Positions 1-10,121 of a DNA stretch of 64,000 nt are shown piece after piece. Each line of letters opens with the position of its first letter. Position 1 is the first letter of the stretch. Made by a program: the position numbers and the translations under genes. The DNA is from an uncultured Roseivirga sp. (GTDB taxonomy: Bacteria; Bacteroidota; Bacteroidia; Cytophagales; Cyclobacteriaceae): NCBI GenBank assembly GCA_947493005.1, contig CANLOY010000002.1:810072-874071 (forward strand). The letters are read 5' to 3'. The notes beneath the pieces are model-generated. The model searched no databases, was not told the origin of the DNA, and saw only the letters and a list, made by a program, of their open reading frames with translations.

Positions 1-1
1 T

Positions 2-430
2 TCAGCCATGTTTACTCAGTTTGTAATTTCTTTCCTCCCCACCCATGTTTTCGATCGATACTTTTAAAAACCGATCAGGTAATAGTCCTCCTATTTTCTG
101 AGGCCACTCCAACAAGCACAAGTTGCCAGAATAAAAATAATCTTCCACACCGATGGCCAATGCCTCTTCCGGTGATTCAAGTCTATAAAAATCAAAATGA
201 TAAACTGTTTCGTCCTTATTCGTTACGTACTCATTCACAATTGAGAATGTAGGACTCTGCACTATATCTACAACACCTAATGCTTCACCTAATGCCTTTG
301 ACAAGGTGGTCTTCCCTGCTCCCATTTCTCCGATTAAAACCCAGATTTTTTTATCTCCAGCAAAATCTATAATAGACGCTGCCACCTTAGGTAAATCGGC
401 TAATGAATTAGCTTTGACCAACATTTCCAT
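2..430 (-). CDS. tsaE: tRNA threonylcarbamoyladenosine biosynthesis ATPase TsaE
   Basis: TsaE is the ATPase that works with TsaB and TsaD to put the t6A modification on A37 of ANN-decoding tRNAs in the cytoplasm. The 142-residue product has the family's usual length. It carries the Walker A loop GEMGAGKTT at residues 34-42, the downstream SPTF motif and a conserved HFDFYRL segment. The stop codon lies at positions 2-4, so the gene is complete. It starts 5 bases after the end of the upstream porX-type gene on the same strand, so the two are probably co-transcribed. Identification is firm. Confidence 0.93.
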   Translation of the reverse strand: MEMLVKANSLADLPKVAASIIDFAGDKKIWVLIGEMGAGKTTLSKALGEALGVVDIVQSPTFSIVNEYVTNKDETVYHFDFYRLESPEEALAIGVEDYFYSGNLCLLEWPQKIGGLLPDRFLKVSIENMGGEERNYKLSKHG

Positions 431-435
431 CTGCT

Positions 436-1998
436 TTAGGCCCTTTTCGAATTTAGCGAAATAATTGGAATAATCATCTCCTCCATAGACACTCCGCCAT
501 GTTGAAAAGTATCTCTGTAATACTTCACATAATGGTTATAGTTGTTAGGGTAAGCAAAGAATGTGTCTTCTGTAGCAAAAACATAAGAAGTAGAAACGTT
601 AGGTTTTGGTAGGTGCAATTTTTCAGGATTACGTACTTCATAAATCCCATTATCACCCTTATACCCCAGGTTTTTGCCTTGCTTATACCTTAGGTTTGTA
701 TTTACATTTCTATCTCCTGCAATCTTGAAAGGCTTCTTCACCCTGTATGTACCATGATCAGTAGTAATCATTACTCTTAACCCTTTGTCGCTTATCATTC
801 TTAATAAATCAAACAGTGGAGAATGTTGGAACCACGACCTTGTTAAAGACCTGTATGCAGATTCATCGGCAGCCAGTTCCTTTATCATTCGAATGTCTGT
901 TCTGGCATGCGAGAGCATATCTACAAAGTTGTAGACAATTACGTTCAGTTGGTTCTGAAGTAGATTATTGAAATTGTCATTCAATTGTTTACCCTGATTT
1001 GAATGAATGATTTTATGGTAACTGAAACGTGAGTTAATATTGTTCTTTTGTAATTGTCGCTTTAAAAACTCCTTTTCATTATTGTTTTTGCCCTCCTCAC
1101 TATCATCATCACCTACCCATAGATCAGGATGTTTTTTCGACATCTCCAAAGGGAGTTCCCCTGAAAACAGAGCGTTTCTAGCGTATGCCGTTGTAGTTGG
1201 CAGAATGGAGTAGTAGGCATCTTCTTCCTCAATATTAAAATAAGGAGCAATATCTTCTTCAATAATTTTCCACTGATCAAAGCGAAGGTTATCAATAACG
1301 ATAAAGAAAAATGGCTCATCATTTAGCAACGGAAAAACCTTCTTCTTCATTAGCTGGTGAGATAAAAGAGGTCTGTCAGCATTGGGGTTACTTAACCAAC
1401 TTTCATACTCGTCTTCGATAAACCTGGCAAAGTTGGAATTGGCCTCCACTTTTTGCATCTCCAGTACCTCATGCATGCTTTTATTCTCAGTCTTATCGAT
1501 CTCCAGTTCCCAGAAAACAAGCTTCTTATAAATCTCAACCCACTCACGATGATCAATATTGTCATTCATTTCCATGCTAATGGCTCTGAAATCCTGCTGG
1601 TACTGCATGTTGGTTCTTTCACTCACCAACCTCTTATTATCCAAAATTCTTTTTATTGAAATCAGAATTTGGTTGGGATTCAGCGGCTTAATAAGATAAT
1701 CTGCAATCTTAGAGCCTATCGCTTCTTCCATTATTTGTTCCTCCTCGCTTTTAGTAATCATTACTACAGGCAAAGAGGGGCGTCTGTTCTTTATATAGCT
1801 GAGCGTTTCAAGTCCGGTCATTCCCGGCATATTCTCATCAAGGAAAACCGCATCATAGTGTTTGTTTTCTACAGCATCTATAGCATCTGCGCCACTGGTA
1901 ACAGGAGTAATGTCATAGCCTCGATCATTTAAAAAAAGGATGTGGGGTTTCAGGAGATCTATCTCATCATCGGCCCATAAAATGTTATATCTTTGCAT
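436..1998 (-). CDS. porX: PorX-type response regulator with PglZ phosphatase-like domain
   Basis: PorX is the orphan response regulator linked to type IX secretion in Bacteroidota. The N-terminal receiver domain (about residues 1-120) has the acidic pair D10/D11, the phospho-acceptor D54 in the FLDENMPG segment, T82 and K104. The rest is an alkaline-phosphatase-superfamily PglZ domain with an IDNLRFDQW metal site near residue 236, a TTTAYAR nucleophile segment near 268-274 and a TTDHG metal site near 413. The length (520) fits PorX. There is no DNA-binding domain, so it probably acts through nucleotide or protein targets. It is followed by tsaE on the same strand. Family assignment is strong; the link to secretion is inferred from the family. 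Confidence 0.9.
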   Translation of the reverse strand: MQRYNILWADDEIDLLKPHILFLNDRGYDITPVTSGADAIDAVENKHYDAVFLDENMPGMTGLETLSYIKNRRPSLPVVMITKSEEEQIMEEAIGSKIADYLIKPLNPNQILISIKRILDNKRLVSERTNMQYQQDFRAISMEMNDNIDHREWVEIYKKLVFWELEIDKTENKSMHEVLEMQKVEANSNFARFIEDEYESWLSNPNADRPLLSHQLMKKKVFPLLNDEPFFFIVIDNLRFDQWKIIEEDIAPYFNIEEEDAYYSILPTTTAYARNALFSGELPLEMSKKHPDLWVGDDDSEEGKNNNEKEFLKRQLQKNNINSRFSYHKIIHSNQGKQLNDNFNNLLQNQLNVIVYNFVDMLSHARTDIRMIKELAADESAYRSLTRSWFQHSPLFDLLRMISDKGLRVMITTDHGTYRVKKPFKIAGDRNVNTNLRYKQGKNLGYKGDNGIYEVRNPEKLHLPKPNVSTSYVFATEDTFFAYPNNYNHYVKYYRDTFQHGGVSMEEMIIPIISLNSKRA

Positions 1999-2048
1999 CG
2001 ATAAAATTTGGCAAGCAGCCCGAATTTAAGGCATTTAAAGGATAAAGT

Positions 2049-3278
2049 TTGAACAAAAAAAAGATAATCAATGATCCTGTGTATGGATTCATTACTATCC
2101 ATAGCGAGCTCATCTTCGATATCATTGATCACCCCTACTTTCAAAGGCTCCGAAGAATCAAGCAACTGGGCCTTACTGAGTTGGTTTATCCCGGTGCCCA
2201 CCATACCAGATTCCACCACGCTATTGGTGCTATGCACCTTATGTCAGAAACACTGGAAAATCTAAGAACAAAGGGTGTCCATATCACAGATGAAGAGTTT
2301 GAAGCTACACTTGTTGCCATTCTTCTTCATGACATTGGCCATGGCCCTTTTTCTCATGCTCTTGAATTCACATTATTAAAAGATATTGCTCACGAGTGGT
2401 TATCTCAATTGATTATCTCACAGCTAAACGATGAGATGAATGGGAAATTGACCATGAGCCTGGATATTTTTCTCGGCAACTATCAAAAGAAGTTCTTGAA
2501 TCAGTTAGTATCTAGCCAACTAGATATAGACAGGCTGGATTATCTGAAGAGAGATAGCTTTTTCACAGGTGTCTCAGAAGGGACTATCGGTGCCGAAAGA
2601 ATAATTAAAATGCTCAATGTTAAAGACAATGAGTTGGTAGTTGAAGAAAAGGGAATTTACAGTATAGAAAACTTTCTGAGTGCTCGCAGACTAATGTATT
2701 GGCAGGTTTACCTCCACAAAACCAGTGTGAGTTCGGAAAAGATGCTTATCAGCATTATTGAGCGTGCCAAAAGACTTACCCAAAAAGGAAATGAGCTATT
2801 CGCTACAGATTCTTTAAAACTGTTTCTTGCCACGGAATTTAAGAAAGAGGATTTTTCAAAAGAATCTGAAGCCCTTCATGCTTTTTTAGAGTTAGATGAT
2901 TATGATTTATGGGGAGCTATAAAAGTTTGGAGCAAACATAGCGACACTGTGCTTTCCAAATTGTGTCAAATGCTTATTGGCAGGCAATTGTTTAAAATAA
3001 AAATTAGCCAGGAGCCAATTTCTAAAGAGGAAAAGCAGGTGTTGGAATCAAAAATCATCGACACCTATGGAATCACTGCCAAAGAGGCCAAATACTTTTA
3101 CTCTACTGGAAAATTGACCAACAACGCCTACCTCTCTGATGATAAAAAAATAATGATACTGTCAAAATCGGGAAAAGTCAGAGATGTAGTTGAAGCAGCT
3201 GATTTACCCAACATTAAAGCCATGAGCAAAATAGTACGCAAGTATTATCGTTGCTGGCCAAAAGACATATCTTTGTAA
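2049..3278 (+). CDS. HD-domain phosphohydrolase (YwfO/dGTPase-like)
   Basis: This 409-residue cytoplasmic protein belongs to the HD superfamily related to deoxynucleoside triphosphate triphosphohydrolases. Metal-binding motifs are visible: the histidine cluster HHTRFHH at residues 51-57, the HD pair at 94-95 in LLHDIGHGPFSH, and a distal aspartate in the QLDIDRLDYL segment near residue 165. The start is a TTG codon, because no in-frame ATG precedes conserved sequence. It is divergent from porX and lies 15 bases upstream of lpxD, so it may head the lipid A operon. The actual substrate cannot be told from sequence. Confidence 0.85.
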   Translation: MNKKKIINDPVYGFITIHSELIFDIIDHPYFQRLRRIKQLGLTELVYPGAHHTRFHHAIGAMHLMSETLENLRTKGVHITDEEFEATLVAILLHDIGHGPFSHALEFTLLKDIAHEWLSQLIISQLNDEMNGKLTMSLDIFLGNYQKKFLNQLVSSQLDIDRLDYLKRDSFFTGVSEGTIGAERIIKMLNVKDNELVVEEKGIYSIENFLSARRLMYWQVYLHKTSVSSEKMLISIIERAKRLTQKGNELFATDSLKLFLATEFKKEDFSKESEALHAFLELDDYDLWGAIKVWSKHSDTVLSKLCQMLIGRQLFKIKISQEPISKEEKQVLESKIIDTYGITAKEAKYFYSTGKLTNNAYLSDDKKIMILSKSGKVRDVVEAADLPNIKAMSKIVRKYYRCWPKDISL

Positions 3279-3293
3279 TCCCACAATCGAGAC

Positions 3294-4316
3294 ATGGAAA
3301 TATCAATTGAACAAGTAGCACAGCTTATTGAAGGCACCGTTGATGGTGATGGAAAAGCAAATGTTAACAGGCTTGAGAAAATAGAAGAGGCTACTAATGG
3401 GAGCATTGCTTTTTTAGCAAACCCCAAGTACACCCCGCACCTGTACACTACAAGAGCAAGTGCAGTTATTGTAAAAAGTGACTTCCAACCTGAAAAAGAA
3501 TATACTACTACTCTGATAAGGGTAGAAGACCCATACTCTAGTTTTGCAAAACTATTGGAGGCTTACCAGCAAATGACAGCTAAAGTAAAAGTTGGTATAG
3601 AGCACCCTTCTTTCCAAAGTGACTCTTCAAACATTGGAGAAAGTGTTTATCTGGGCGCCTTCTCCTATTTAGGTGAAGATGTCAAAGTGGGGAACAATGT
3701 CAAAATATATCCAAACAGCTACATTGGGGATAATGTTGAAATTGGTGACAATACAATTATACATGCCGGTGTTAAAATCTATGGCAACTGTAAGGTTGGA
3801 GCAAACTGCATTCTACATGCTGGAGTAATTGTAGGGAGTGATGGATTTGGGTATGCTCCTCAAGAAGATGGCACTTATAAAGCAATACCACAAACGGGTA
3901 ACGTTATTATTGAAGATAATGTAGACGTTGGGGCCAACACTACTATTGATTGTGCCACAATGGGATCAACTATAATTCGTTCTGGTGCCAAGATCGATAA
4001 CCTTGTTCAACTGGCTCATAACGTTGAAGTTGGAAAAAACACAGCTATTGCTTCTCAGGCTGGAATTTCTGGAAGTGCAAAGATTGGCGAAAATTGTCAG
4101 ATTGGTGGACAAGCAGGAATTACTGGACATTTAAAATTAGCAGACAAAACAATTATAGGCCCGCAAGCCGGTGTTCCAAAAACCATCTCAGAAGAAGGTA
4201 AGGTCTGGTTCGGAAGCCCTATCATGGAGCACCGTGATTTTTTAAAGGCTAGTATTATTTTAAGAAACCTTCCAAACCTTATTCAACGGGTGAAGGAACT
4301 GGAAAAAAAAGTTTAA
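3294..4316 (+). CDS. lpxD: UDP-3-O-acylglucosamine N-acyltransferase LpxD
   Basis: LpxD adds the second acyl chain to UDP-3-O-acyl-glucosamine in lipid A synthesis, at the inner face of the cytoplasmic membrane. The N-terminal uridine-binding domain (residues 1-100) is followed by a long left-handed beta helix of hexapeptide repeats. The catalytic histidine is H242 in the LAHNVEVG motif. The 340-residue length is normal. A TAnnTTTG-like -7 box lies at 3268-3275 inside the end of the upstream HD gene, but no TTG sits at the preferred distance, so an internal promoter is only possible. It is followed by lpxC/fabZ and lpxA. Confidence 0.95.
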   Translation: MEISIEQVAQLIEGTVDGDGKANVNRLEKIEEATNGSIAFLANPKYTPHLYTTRASAVIVKSDFQPEKEYTTTLIRVEDPYSSFAKLLEAYQQMTAKVKVGIEHPSFQSDSSNIGESVYLGAFSYLGEDVKVGNNVKIYPNSYIGDNVEIGDNTIIHAGVKIYGNCKVGANCILHAGVIVGSDGFGYAPQEDGTYKAIPQTGNVIIEDNVDVGANTTIDCATMGSTIIRSGAKIDNLVQLAHNVEVGKNTAIASQAGISGSAKIGENCQIGGQAGITGHLKLADKTIIGPQAGVPKTISEEGKVWFGSPIMEHRDFLKASIILRNLPNLIQRVKELEKKV

Positions 4317-4341
4317 ATTTGCGCAATTTTCGCACAAATAG

Positions 4342-5730
4342 ATGAAAACCAAGCAACATACGATCAAGGAACCGGTAACCGTATCAGGGGTAGGTTTGCA
4401 CACTGGTGTTACGGCCAATATGACCTTCACACCAGCTCCTCCGAATCATGGCATCAAGTTCCAGAGAATAGACCTACCAGATCAACCCATTGTTGATGCA
4501 GATGTAGACTATGTAGTAGACCTCTCCAGGGGGACTACCATAGAACATAACGGAGCCAGAATCAACACAGTTGAACATACTTTAGCGGCTTTAGTTGGAC
4601 TTGAAATAGATAATGTACTTATTCAGATTGATGGTCCGGAACCTCCAATATTGGATGGTAGCTCTATGATTTTTATTGAAGCGCTCGAGAAAGTTGGTGT
4701 ACAAGAGCAAAACGCACTGAGAAACTTCCTTGAAATCAATGAGAGCATCATATATAGAGATCAGGATCGTGATGTTGAAATTGCGGCCTTACCACTTGAC
4801 GACTTTCGTGTTACGGTGATGGTGGACTACAACTCTCCTGTCCTGGGCAGCCAGCACGCCTCGCTAACACATATTTCAGACTTTAAGAAAGACATTGCTT
4901 CTAGTAGGACTTTCTGTTTTTTGCATGAACTTGAAATGCTGTATAAAAACAATCTGATTAAGGGTGGAGATTTAAATAATGCTATTGTTGTTGTAGATCG
5001 GGTTGTTCAGGATGAAGAGCTAGACTATTTAGCAGGCCTCTTTAACAAACCAAAAGTTGAAGTCAAAAAAGAGGGTATTCTCAATAATGTTGACCTTAGA
5101 CATAAGAATGAACCTGCAAGGCATAAACTGCTCGATGTAGTCGGTGATTTAGCGCTAGTGGGAAGGCCTATTAAGGCTCAGATATTAGCTGCTCGCCCAG
5201 GTCATGCCGCCAACGTTGCTTTTGCCAAAAAACTAAAGAAAGCGATGCAAGATACCAGATCATCTGCACCATATTATGATCCTAATGTGGAACCGGTAAT
5301 GGATATCAACCAGATTTCTCAAATCTTACCGCATCGCTACCCATTTCTTCTAATTGATAAAATCATTCACTTAGATGATAGTATGGTTGCAGGCATTAAG
5401 AATGTGACCATGAACGAGCCTTTCTTTACAGGACACTTTCCGGGAAACCCTGTAATGCCGGGTGTACTTCAGGTAGAGGCTATGGCTCAGATAGGTGGAA
5501 TTTTGGTATTGAATACTGTTCCCGATCCTGAAAACTATACTCCGTACTTCTTAGGAATTGACCGTTGTAAGTTTAGAAAGATGGTTATCCCAGGAGATAC
5601 CATTAAATTCAAATGTGAACTAACTGCTCCAATTAAAAGAGGTATTGCTCAAATGAAAGGACAAGCCTATGTTGGAAACACACTCGTGTGCGAAGCATCT
5701 ATGACCGCCAGAATTGTTAAGAACCCATGA
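4342..5730 (+). CDS. lpxC/fabZ: Bifunctional UDP-3-O-acyl-GlcNAc deacetylase / beta-hydroxyacyl-ACP dehydratase (LpxC-FabZ fusion)
   Basis: This is a natural fusion typical of Bacteroidota. The LpxC half (about residues 1-300) performs the committed zinc-dependent deacetylation of lipid A synthesis, with the zinc motif TVEHTLAAL including H79 and the distal [10 protein letters not shown] site. The FabZ half (about 320-462) dehydrates beta-hydroxyacyl-ACP, with the HRYPFLLID segment and the catalytic stretch [20 protein letters not shown]. The length of 462 residues matches the fused family. Its stop overlaps the lpxA start by four bases (ATGA), so translation is probably coupled. Confidence 0.96.
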   Translation: MKTKQHTIKEPVTVSGVGLHTGVTANMTFTPAPPNHGIKFQRIDLPDQPIVDADVDYVVDLSRGTTIEHNGARINTVEHTLAALVGLEIDNVLIQIDGPEPPILDGSSMIFIEALEKVGVQEQNALRNFLEINESIIYRDQDRDVEIAALPLDDFRVTVMVDYNSPVLGSQHASLTHISDFKKDIASSRTFCFLHELEMLYKNNLIKGGDLNNAIVVVDRVVQDEELDYLAGLFNKPKVEVKKEGILNNVDLRHKNEPARHKLLDVVGDLALVGRPIKAQILAARPGHAANVAFAKKLKKAMQDTRSSAPYYDPNVEPVMDINQISQILPHRYPFLLIDKIIHLDDSMVAGIKNVTMNEPFFTGHFPGNPVMPGVLQVEAMAQIGGILVLNTVPDPENYTPYFLGIDRCKFRKMVIPGDTIKFKCELTAPIKRGIAQMKGQAYVGNTLVCEASMTARIVKNP

Positions 5731-6509
5731 ACCAACCATTAGCATATATTCACCCTGAAGCAAAGATTGCCCGAAATGTGGTAATTGAACCCTTTGCTAC
5801 CATCAGTAAAAATGTTGTCATCGAAGAAGGCACCTGGATTGGTTCTAATGTAACCATTATGGAAGGTGCCAGAATTGGCAAAAATGTAAAGATTTTTCCC
5901 GGAGCAGTAATTTCGGCAATTCCACAAGACTTAAAGTTTGGTGGTGAAGACACCACTCTGGAAATTGGAGATAACACTGTAATCAGAGAGTGTGTTACAC
6001 TTAACAGAGGTACAGAAGCTACGAACAAAACTGTAATTGGAAAAAATTGTCTGATTATGGCATATACTCATGTAGCGCACGACTGCGTAGTTGGTGATAA
6101 CTGTATTCTAGTAAATGCGGTTCAGTTAGCAGGTCATGTAACAATAGAAGAATGGGCTATTGTTGGTGGTGCTGCAGCTGTACACCAATTTGTAAACATT
6201 GGAGCACATACAATGGTTTCAGGCGGTTCATTGGTTAGAAAAGATGTTCCTCCGTACACCAAAGCAGGACGTGAACCATTGAGTTATGCCGGCATTAACT
6301 CCGTTGGGCTAAGAAGAAGAGGTTTCTCTAACGAGAAGATCACAGAAATACAGGAAATATACAGGTATATATTCTTGAGAGGTTTTAACAATTCTAAAGC
6401 ACTTGATTTGGTAGAGTTAGAAATGGCTCCAACTAAAGAACGTGATGAAATCATCAATTTCTTCAGAGGCTCTGACCGTGGGGTAATGAAAGGCTACACT
6501 GCAAAGTAA
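5727..6509 (+). CDS. lpxA: Acyl-ACP--UDP-N-acetylglucosamine O-acyltransferase LpxA
   Basis: LpxA catalyses the first step of lipid A synthesis, moving a 3-hydroxyacyl chain from ACP to UDP-GlcNAc. The protein has 260 residues, a hexapeptide-repeat beta helix over about residues 1-190 and a helical C-terminal domain. The catalytic histidine is H118 in the AHDCVVGDN motif. It overlaps the fused lpxC/fabZ gene by four bases and is two bases from the following ABC ATPase, giving a compact lpxD-lpxC/fabZ-lpxA order. Confidence 0.96.
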   Translation: MNQPLAYIHPEAKIARNVVIEPFATISKNVVIEEGTWIGSNVTIMEGARIGKNVKIFPGAVISAIPQDLKFGGEDTTLEIGDNTVIRECVTLNRGTEATNKTVIGKNCLIMAYTHVAHDCVVGDNCILVNAVQLAGHVTIEEWAIVGGAAAVHQFVNIGAHTMVSGGSLVRKDVPPYTKAGREPLSYAGINSVGLRRRGFSNEKITEIQEIYRYIFLRGFNNSKALDLVELEMAPTKERDEIINFFRGSDRGVMKGYTAK

Positions 6510-6511
6510 AT

Positions 6512-7129
6512 ATGGAAATAGAGGTTAAGGATCTGGGCAAGAAATTCAACAAAGAATGGATTTTCAGACACCTCAACACTACATTTTCCTCAGAGTTTTC
6601 TTACGCCATAACAGGCGCTAACGGGAGTGGAAAATCTACTTTTCTGCAATCCGTAGCTGGATTTATTCCAACCAATGAGGGTGATGTTACTTACAAAAAA
6701 GGTGAACAAGTAATACCTGAAGACCAGATTTATCAAAGCCTTGATATTATTACCCCCTATCTGGAATTGATAGAGGAATTCACTTTAGATGAATTTTTAG
6801 CGTTTCATTTCAAATTTAAGTCGTTACAAGAAGGGCATTCGTTGAATGACTTTGTTGAGAAGGTTTATCTGCAAGAGCATAGAAACAAGCAGATCCAAAA
6901 CTTTTCTTCAGGCATGAAACAAAGGCTCAAATTAGGTTTAGGTTTCTTTTCTAAAAGTGAAATATGTTTTCTCGATGAACCAACCACTAACCTGGATGAA
7001 AAAGGAATAGCATGGTATTTAGAAAACGTAAAAAGGCTTCTTGGGAAAAAACTCTTGCTGATTAGCTCTAACCAAAAGCAGGAATATGATTTCTGTGATA
7101 AGGTTTTGAGTATTGAGGATTATAAGTAA
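6512..7129 (+). CDS. ABC transporter ATP-binding protein
   Basis: This is a 205-residue stand-alone ABC ATPase. It has Walker A GANGSGKST at residues 35-43, the signature FSSGMKQRLKL, and Walker B ICFLDEPTTNLD. It follows lpxA with a two-base gap and is likely translated from the same message. No permease gene is adjacent, so its membrane partner is encoded elsewhere. Position next to lpxA is common in related genomes, and a role in envelope export is possible but not shown. Confidence 0.85.
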   Translation: MEIEVKDLGKKFNKEWIFRHLNTTFSSEFSYAITGANGSGKSTFLQSVAGFIPTNEGDVTYKKGEQVIPEDQIYQSLDIITPYLELIEEFTLDEFLAFHFKFKSLQEGHSLNDFVEKVYLQEHRNKQIQNFSSGMKQRLKLGLGFFSKSEICFLDEPTTNLDEKGIAWYLENVKRLLGKKLLLISSNQKQEYDFCDKVLSIEDYK

Positions 7130-7193
7130 GATTGAAATCTACCCTGTGTATTGTTAGATATTATAACTATAATTGGTAATTGAAATAAAAGCA

Positions 7194-7670
7194 ATGAATC
7201 GTACAAAATACTATCTACTGACTCTTCTCGCAGTTATCTCACTCGCTACACTATCTTGTAAAAAAGGAGGTGATGACAATCCCGGACTCAGCGCGGCAGA
7301 ACAAAGACTTCTAGACCTTACAGGAACAGATGGAACCACATGGGAGGCTACTTCAATTACCTTTGACGGAGCACCAGCTAATGGGTTCGAAACATTTAGT
7401 TTTACGCTAAGAGGTAACGCAACCAGTAAAACCTATTCCAGCACTGATGGCGATCCACTTTTTAACGCCAGTGGTACCTGGGATTTTAATGGTGATAACA
7501 TAAACGAATTGATTTTTGACGGCAATTCAGGAAACGTTTTTACGGTAAGTAATTTAAATACAACCGCTACCCCTCCTACTGTAGTACTAACCGTAAACTT
7601 CACTGCCAATGGTGGTGCAGCAGCCGGAACTGATGGTCTTTATGTACTAAACCTTAGAGAGCAACAGTAA
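7194..7670 (+). CDS. Small lipoprotein of unknown function
   Basis: I place the start at the ATG at 7194 rather than an upstream TTG at 7173, because the ATG begins a standard lipoprotein signal: two basic residues, a hydrophobic stretch and the lipobox LATLSC. The mature part (about 135 residues) is rich in Gly, Thr, Asn and Asp and looks like a beta-sandwich, with a TWEATSITFDG start and a GTWDFNGD motif. No family was recognised with certainty. It sits 64 bases after the ABC ATPase and is followed by a strong palindromic terminator. Confidence 0.75.
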   Translation: MNRTKYYLLTLLAVISLATLSCKKGGDDNPGLSAAEQRLLDLTGTDGTTWEATSITFDGAPANGFETFSFTLRGNATSKTYSSTDGDPLFNASGTWDFNGDNINELIFDGNSGNVFTVSNLNTTATPPTVVLTVNFTANGGAAAGTDGLYVLNLREQQ

Positions 7671-7685
7671 ACCACAAAAGAACTT

Positions 7686-7721
7686 AAACAAAGAAGGCCT
7701 CAATTGAGGCCTTCTTTGTTT
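7686..7721. terminator. Perfect 36-bp palindrome, bidirectional terminator
   Basis: The 36 bases are a perfect inverted repeat centred between 7703 and 7704 (core AAGGCCTCAATTGAGGCCTT). A-rich and T-rich flanks give a U-tract on either strand. It sits between the convergent genes ending at 7670 (+) and 7740 (-), exactly where a shared two-way terminator is expected. Confidence 0.85.
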
Positions 7722-7739
7722 CCAATAGTAGTATAATAT

Positions 7740-10121
7740 CTACTGTGGCTGTATATCTACTCTTATCACATTGTATCCACCTCTAGGATCTCTCAAATAA
7801 GTAGTACCAGGGCCATTCACAATTAAGCCTTTTCCAAACTGAACGTCTTCCAGCTCACCAACCCTCCTGATTAGAGTATTAGCGTCAGCAGGACCTTCAT
7901 CTGGACCTCCTTGTCTTGGAGCTTGATATATACCAAACCCTACTGCTTCATCATCCTCTGTTCCAGCATCATATAAATAAGTCTGCTTACTCTCAGATGT
8001 TCCGCTAAAAGGCACTCCATTACCATCAAATAATGCCACACCATTATTGTTATAAGATATGTACCAGTCATTTGTCTGAACCAGCATAGTGCCTATTCCA
8101 AGTTTATAATTCTGTCCTTCCGGTACTTCGATACTAAAGCTTAAGTACTCACCTGGACCTACAGGGGCTGTCTGCTCACTTGCAACTGCCGGTAAACCTA
8201 AAGCTTGAATGTATTCAACGGCCACCTGATTGTTTCCGTCTTCAGCAAGTTCTTCAACGCCACTACCTGCTTTGGCAGTTTCGCCTTGTGTAAACCATGG
8301 GTCCTTATCAGTGTTGAAAGCATAAATCAAACCTGGGGAGAAAACACTCAAACTTGAAGCGAGTCTTAGAGGAGCACCGTTTGAACCAGTTTCTGTAAAC
8401 CATTCATACAATTGACCCGGCATTCCATCTTCAGCAATTCTTTCTAAACCTACCTGACGATCTTCTGCACCTAGCGTAAAAAGTGGTTCTGGTAAAGCAT
8501 GTAGAACAACCATTCCCGGTGTAACCACAAAACCATTATCCTGACTTGCTGGTTGGTTGGCATCTGGAGCATTAATGGCTGTGATTGTTAAAGTAAATGT
8601 TCCCGCCTCATTCTGAGCCCCTGAAGCATATGTTAAAACAGCCGTTAGATACACATCTCCTGTCCCTCTTCCTGAAACTAATCTTACGGTCGGATCCGAA
8701 TCTGCTTCTCCTACATCAGTACCAGCAGGAGGAAAGCTAGCAGGCATATTGTCAGCTTCTGTTCCTAAATCATATAGAGACAACTGATTAGCAATATCTA
8801 CTCCATTTAAAGCCTGTCCATTAGGGAATAGGTCTATTCCAGCAAGGTCAGTTGGAGCCAGAAACCAGTCGTTGCTATTTCCCATCATCGTAACCGGAGT
8901 AAATCTTGTACCGGGAACTGCTTTGAATTCTATTTGATATTGTGCTCCATTTACTCCGAGTGGGCCAGGGTTTGAAGCGCCAACTGGTGTAGTGAAAGTA
9001 TGTACATTCAAGTAGTTAGTTACATTGCTGATCGTTACATTGAATGTAGTTGTTTCAACTTCACTATTATTTGGTCTTCCTAGTGAAGGGTTTACTTCTT
9101 CCGTCCAATCCGAAGCAGAATCACCATCTTCTCCCGAAGTCAATTCAATACTGTAACTGTTTAGTCTTACTGTTGGTACATACTCACCTGCTGTCCAGAT
9201 TCCTGCAGCTACGGCCACATCTTCTCGTGCACTATTTCCTGCTCCCCACTGTACAAAATCCATGATGGCATCTGCATTGGCAAACTGGTTCATTGAGTAA
9301 AGTCCCAAACCACCTTCAGCATCAGGCATTTCATAAGGCAATACCACGAACTCTCCTGGAGCCACCTCTATGTTACCATAAGCAGGTGTCAGATTTCCGA
9401 TTTGTACGTAAGTACCCGGTCCAAGGCATAGCCAGTAGGAGCTCAAATCAACAGCAACTTCCCCATCGTTGTACAATTCAATCAAATCTTGATTTCCATA
9501 TTGTACTTCTGTGATAATTACAGAACGTGATAGCTCTGGTACTATCAATTCATTCTCAGCTCCAGGGGTAGGTTGAGCAGTCTCAGCCCAGTTAGCCACT
9601 CCATTGCCATCTCCATCAAATATGATTGAATTGTCTTCACTACTGACAGTAGGTAAATACTCTCCGGCAGTCCACAGACCAGCCGAAACCGCTACATTTT
9701 CTCTAGGACTACTTGCCGCTCCCCATTGTACAAAGTCTACAATTGCCTGAGAGTTTGTAAATTCATTTGATGAGTACAAACCTAGTCCGCCTTCAGTATC
9801 AGGCAATTCATAAGGCAACACTAAATACTCATCTGGAGATAAGTTGTTTATTGATCCTGATTGAGGAGTAATACCACTTAATTGTTGATATCTACCTGGT
9901 CCAAGGCATAACCAATAGTTACTCAGGTCAGCTGCAGTATTTCCATTGTTATAGATTTCAATCCAATCACCTCCCTGATACTTAATTTCATTTAACACTA
10001 CAGAAACTTCTTGATTTTCTGGTGTTGTACCATTGTCATCTTCATTATCGCATGAAGAGAGCATAAATGCTGAAAGCAATAAACCTCCTAAAACACTTTT
10101 CTTTAAAATATTCTTATTCAT
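7740..10121 (-). CDS. Lipoprotein with two lamin-tail domains and two spondin-like domains
   Basis: The start is set at the ATG at 10121, because it opens a lipoprotein signal (MNKNILKK, hydrophobic stretch, lipobox MLSSC with C24); a further 20 codons upstream look non-coding. The 793-residue product is modular. Two lamin-tail-like repeats lie at about 40-190 and 198-352; both contain a SxYWLCLGPG motif, a VLPYE motif and a DFVQWGA motif. Two spondin-like modules follow at about 358-520 and 530-735; each has an NDW motif and an alternation typical of beta-sandwich domains. It is probably anchored in the outer membrane. Substrate or partner is unknown. The gene ends 18 bases from the palindromic terminator. 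Confidence 0.82.
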   Translation of the reverse strand: MNKNILKKSVLGGLLLSAFMLSSCDNEDDNGTTPENQEVSVVLNEIKYQGGDWIEIYNNGNTAADLSNYWLCLGPGRYQQLSGITPQSGSINNLSPDEYLVLPYELPDTEGGLGLYSSNEFTNSQAIVDFVQWGAASSPRENVAVSAGLWTAGEYLPTVSSEDNSIIFDGDGNGVANWAETAQPTPGAENELIVPELSRSVIITEVQYGNQDLIELYNDGEVAVDLSSYWLCLGPGTYVQIGNLTPAYGNIEVAPGEFVVLPYEMPDAEGGLGLYSMNQFANADAIMDFVQWGAGNSAREDVAVAAGIWTAGEYVPTVRLNSYSIELTSGEDGDSASDWTEEVNPSLGRPNNSEVETTTFNVTISNVTNYLNVHTFTTPVGASNPGPLGVNGAQYQIEFKAVPGTRFTPVTMMGNSNDWFLAPTDLAGIDLFPNGQALNGVDIANQLSLYDLGTEADNMPASFPPAGTDVGEADSDPTVRLVSGRGTGDVYLTAVLTYASGAQNEAGTFTLTITAINAPDANQPASQDNGFVVTPGMVVLHALPEPLFTLGAEDRQVGLERIAEDGMPGQLYEWFTETGSNGAPLRLASSLSVFSPGLIYAFNTDKDPWFTQGETAKAGSGVEELAEDGNNQVAVEYIQALGLPAVASEQTAPVGPGEYLSFSIEVPEGQNYKLGIGTMLVQTNDWYISYNNNGVALFDGNGVPFSGTSESKQTYLYDAGTEDDEAVGFGIYQAPRQGGPDEGPADANTLIRRVGELEDVQFGKGLIVNGPGTTYLRDPRGGYNVIRVDIQPQ

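Noticed and set aside
4314..4321. TAAATTTG before lpxC/fabZ as a promoter
   Set aside because: No TTG lies 20 bases upstream, and the compact gene order suggests read-through from lpxD.
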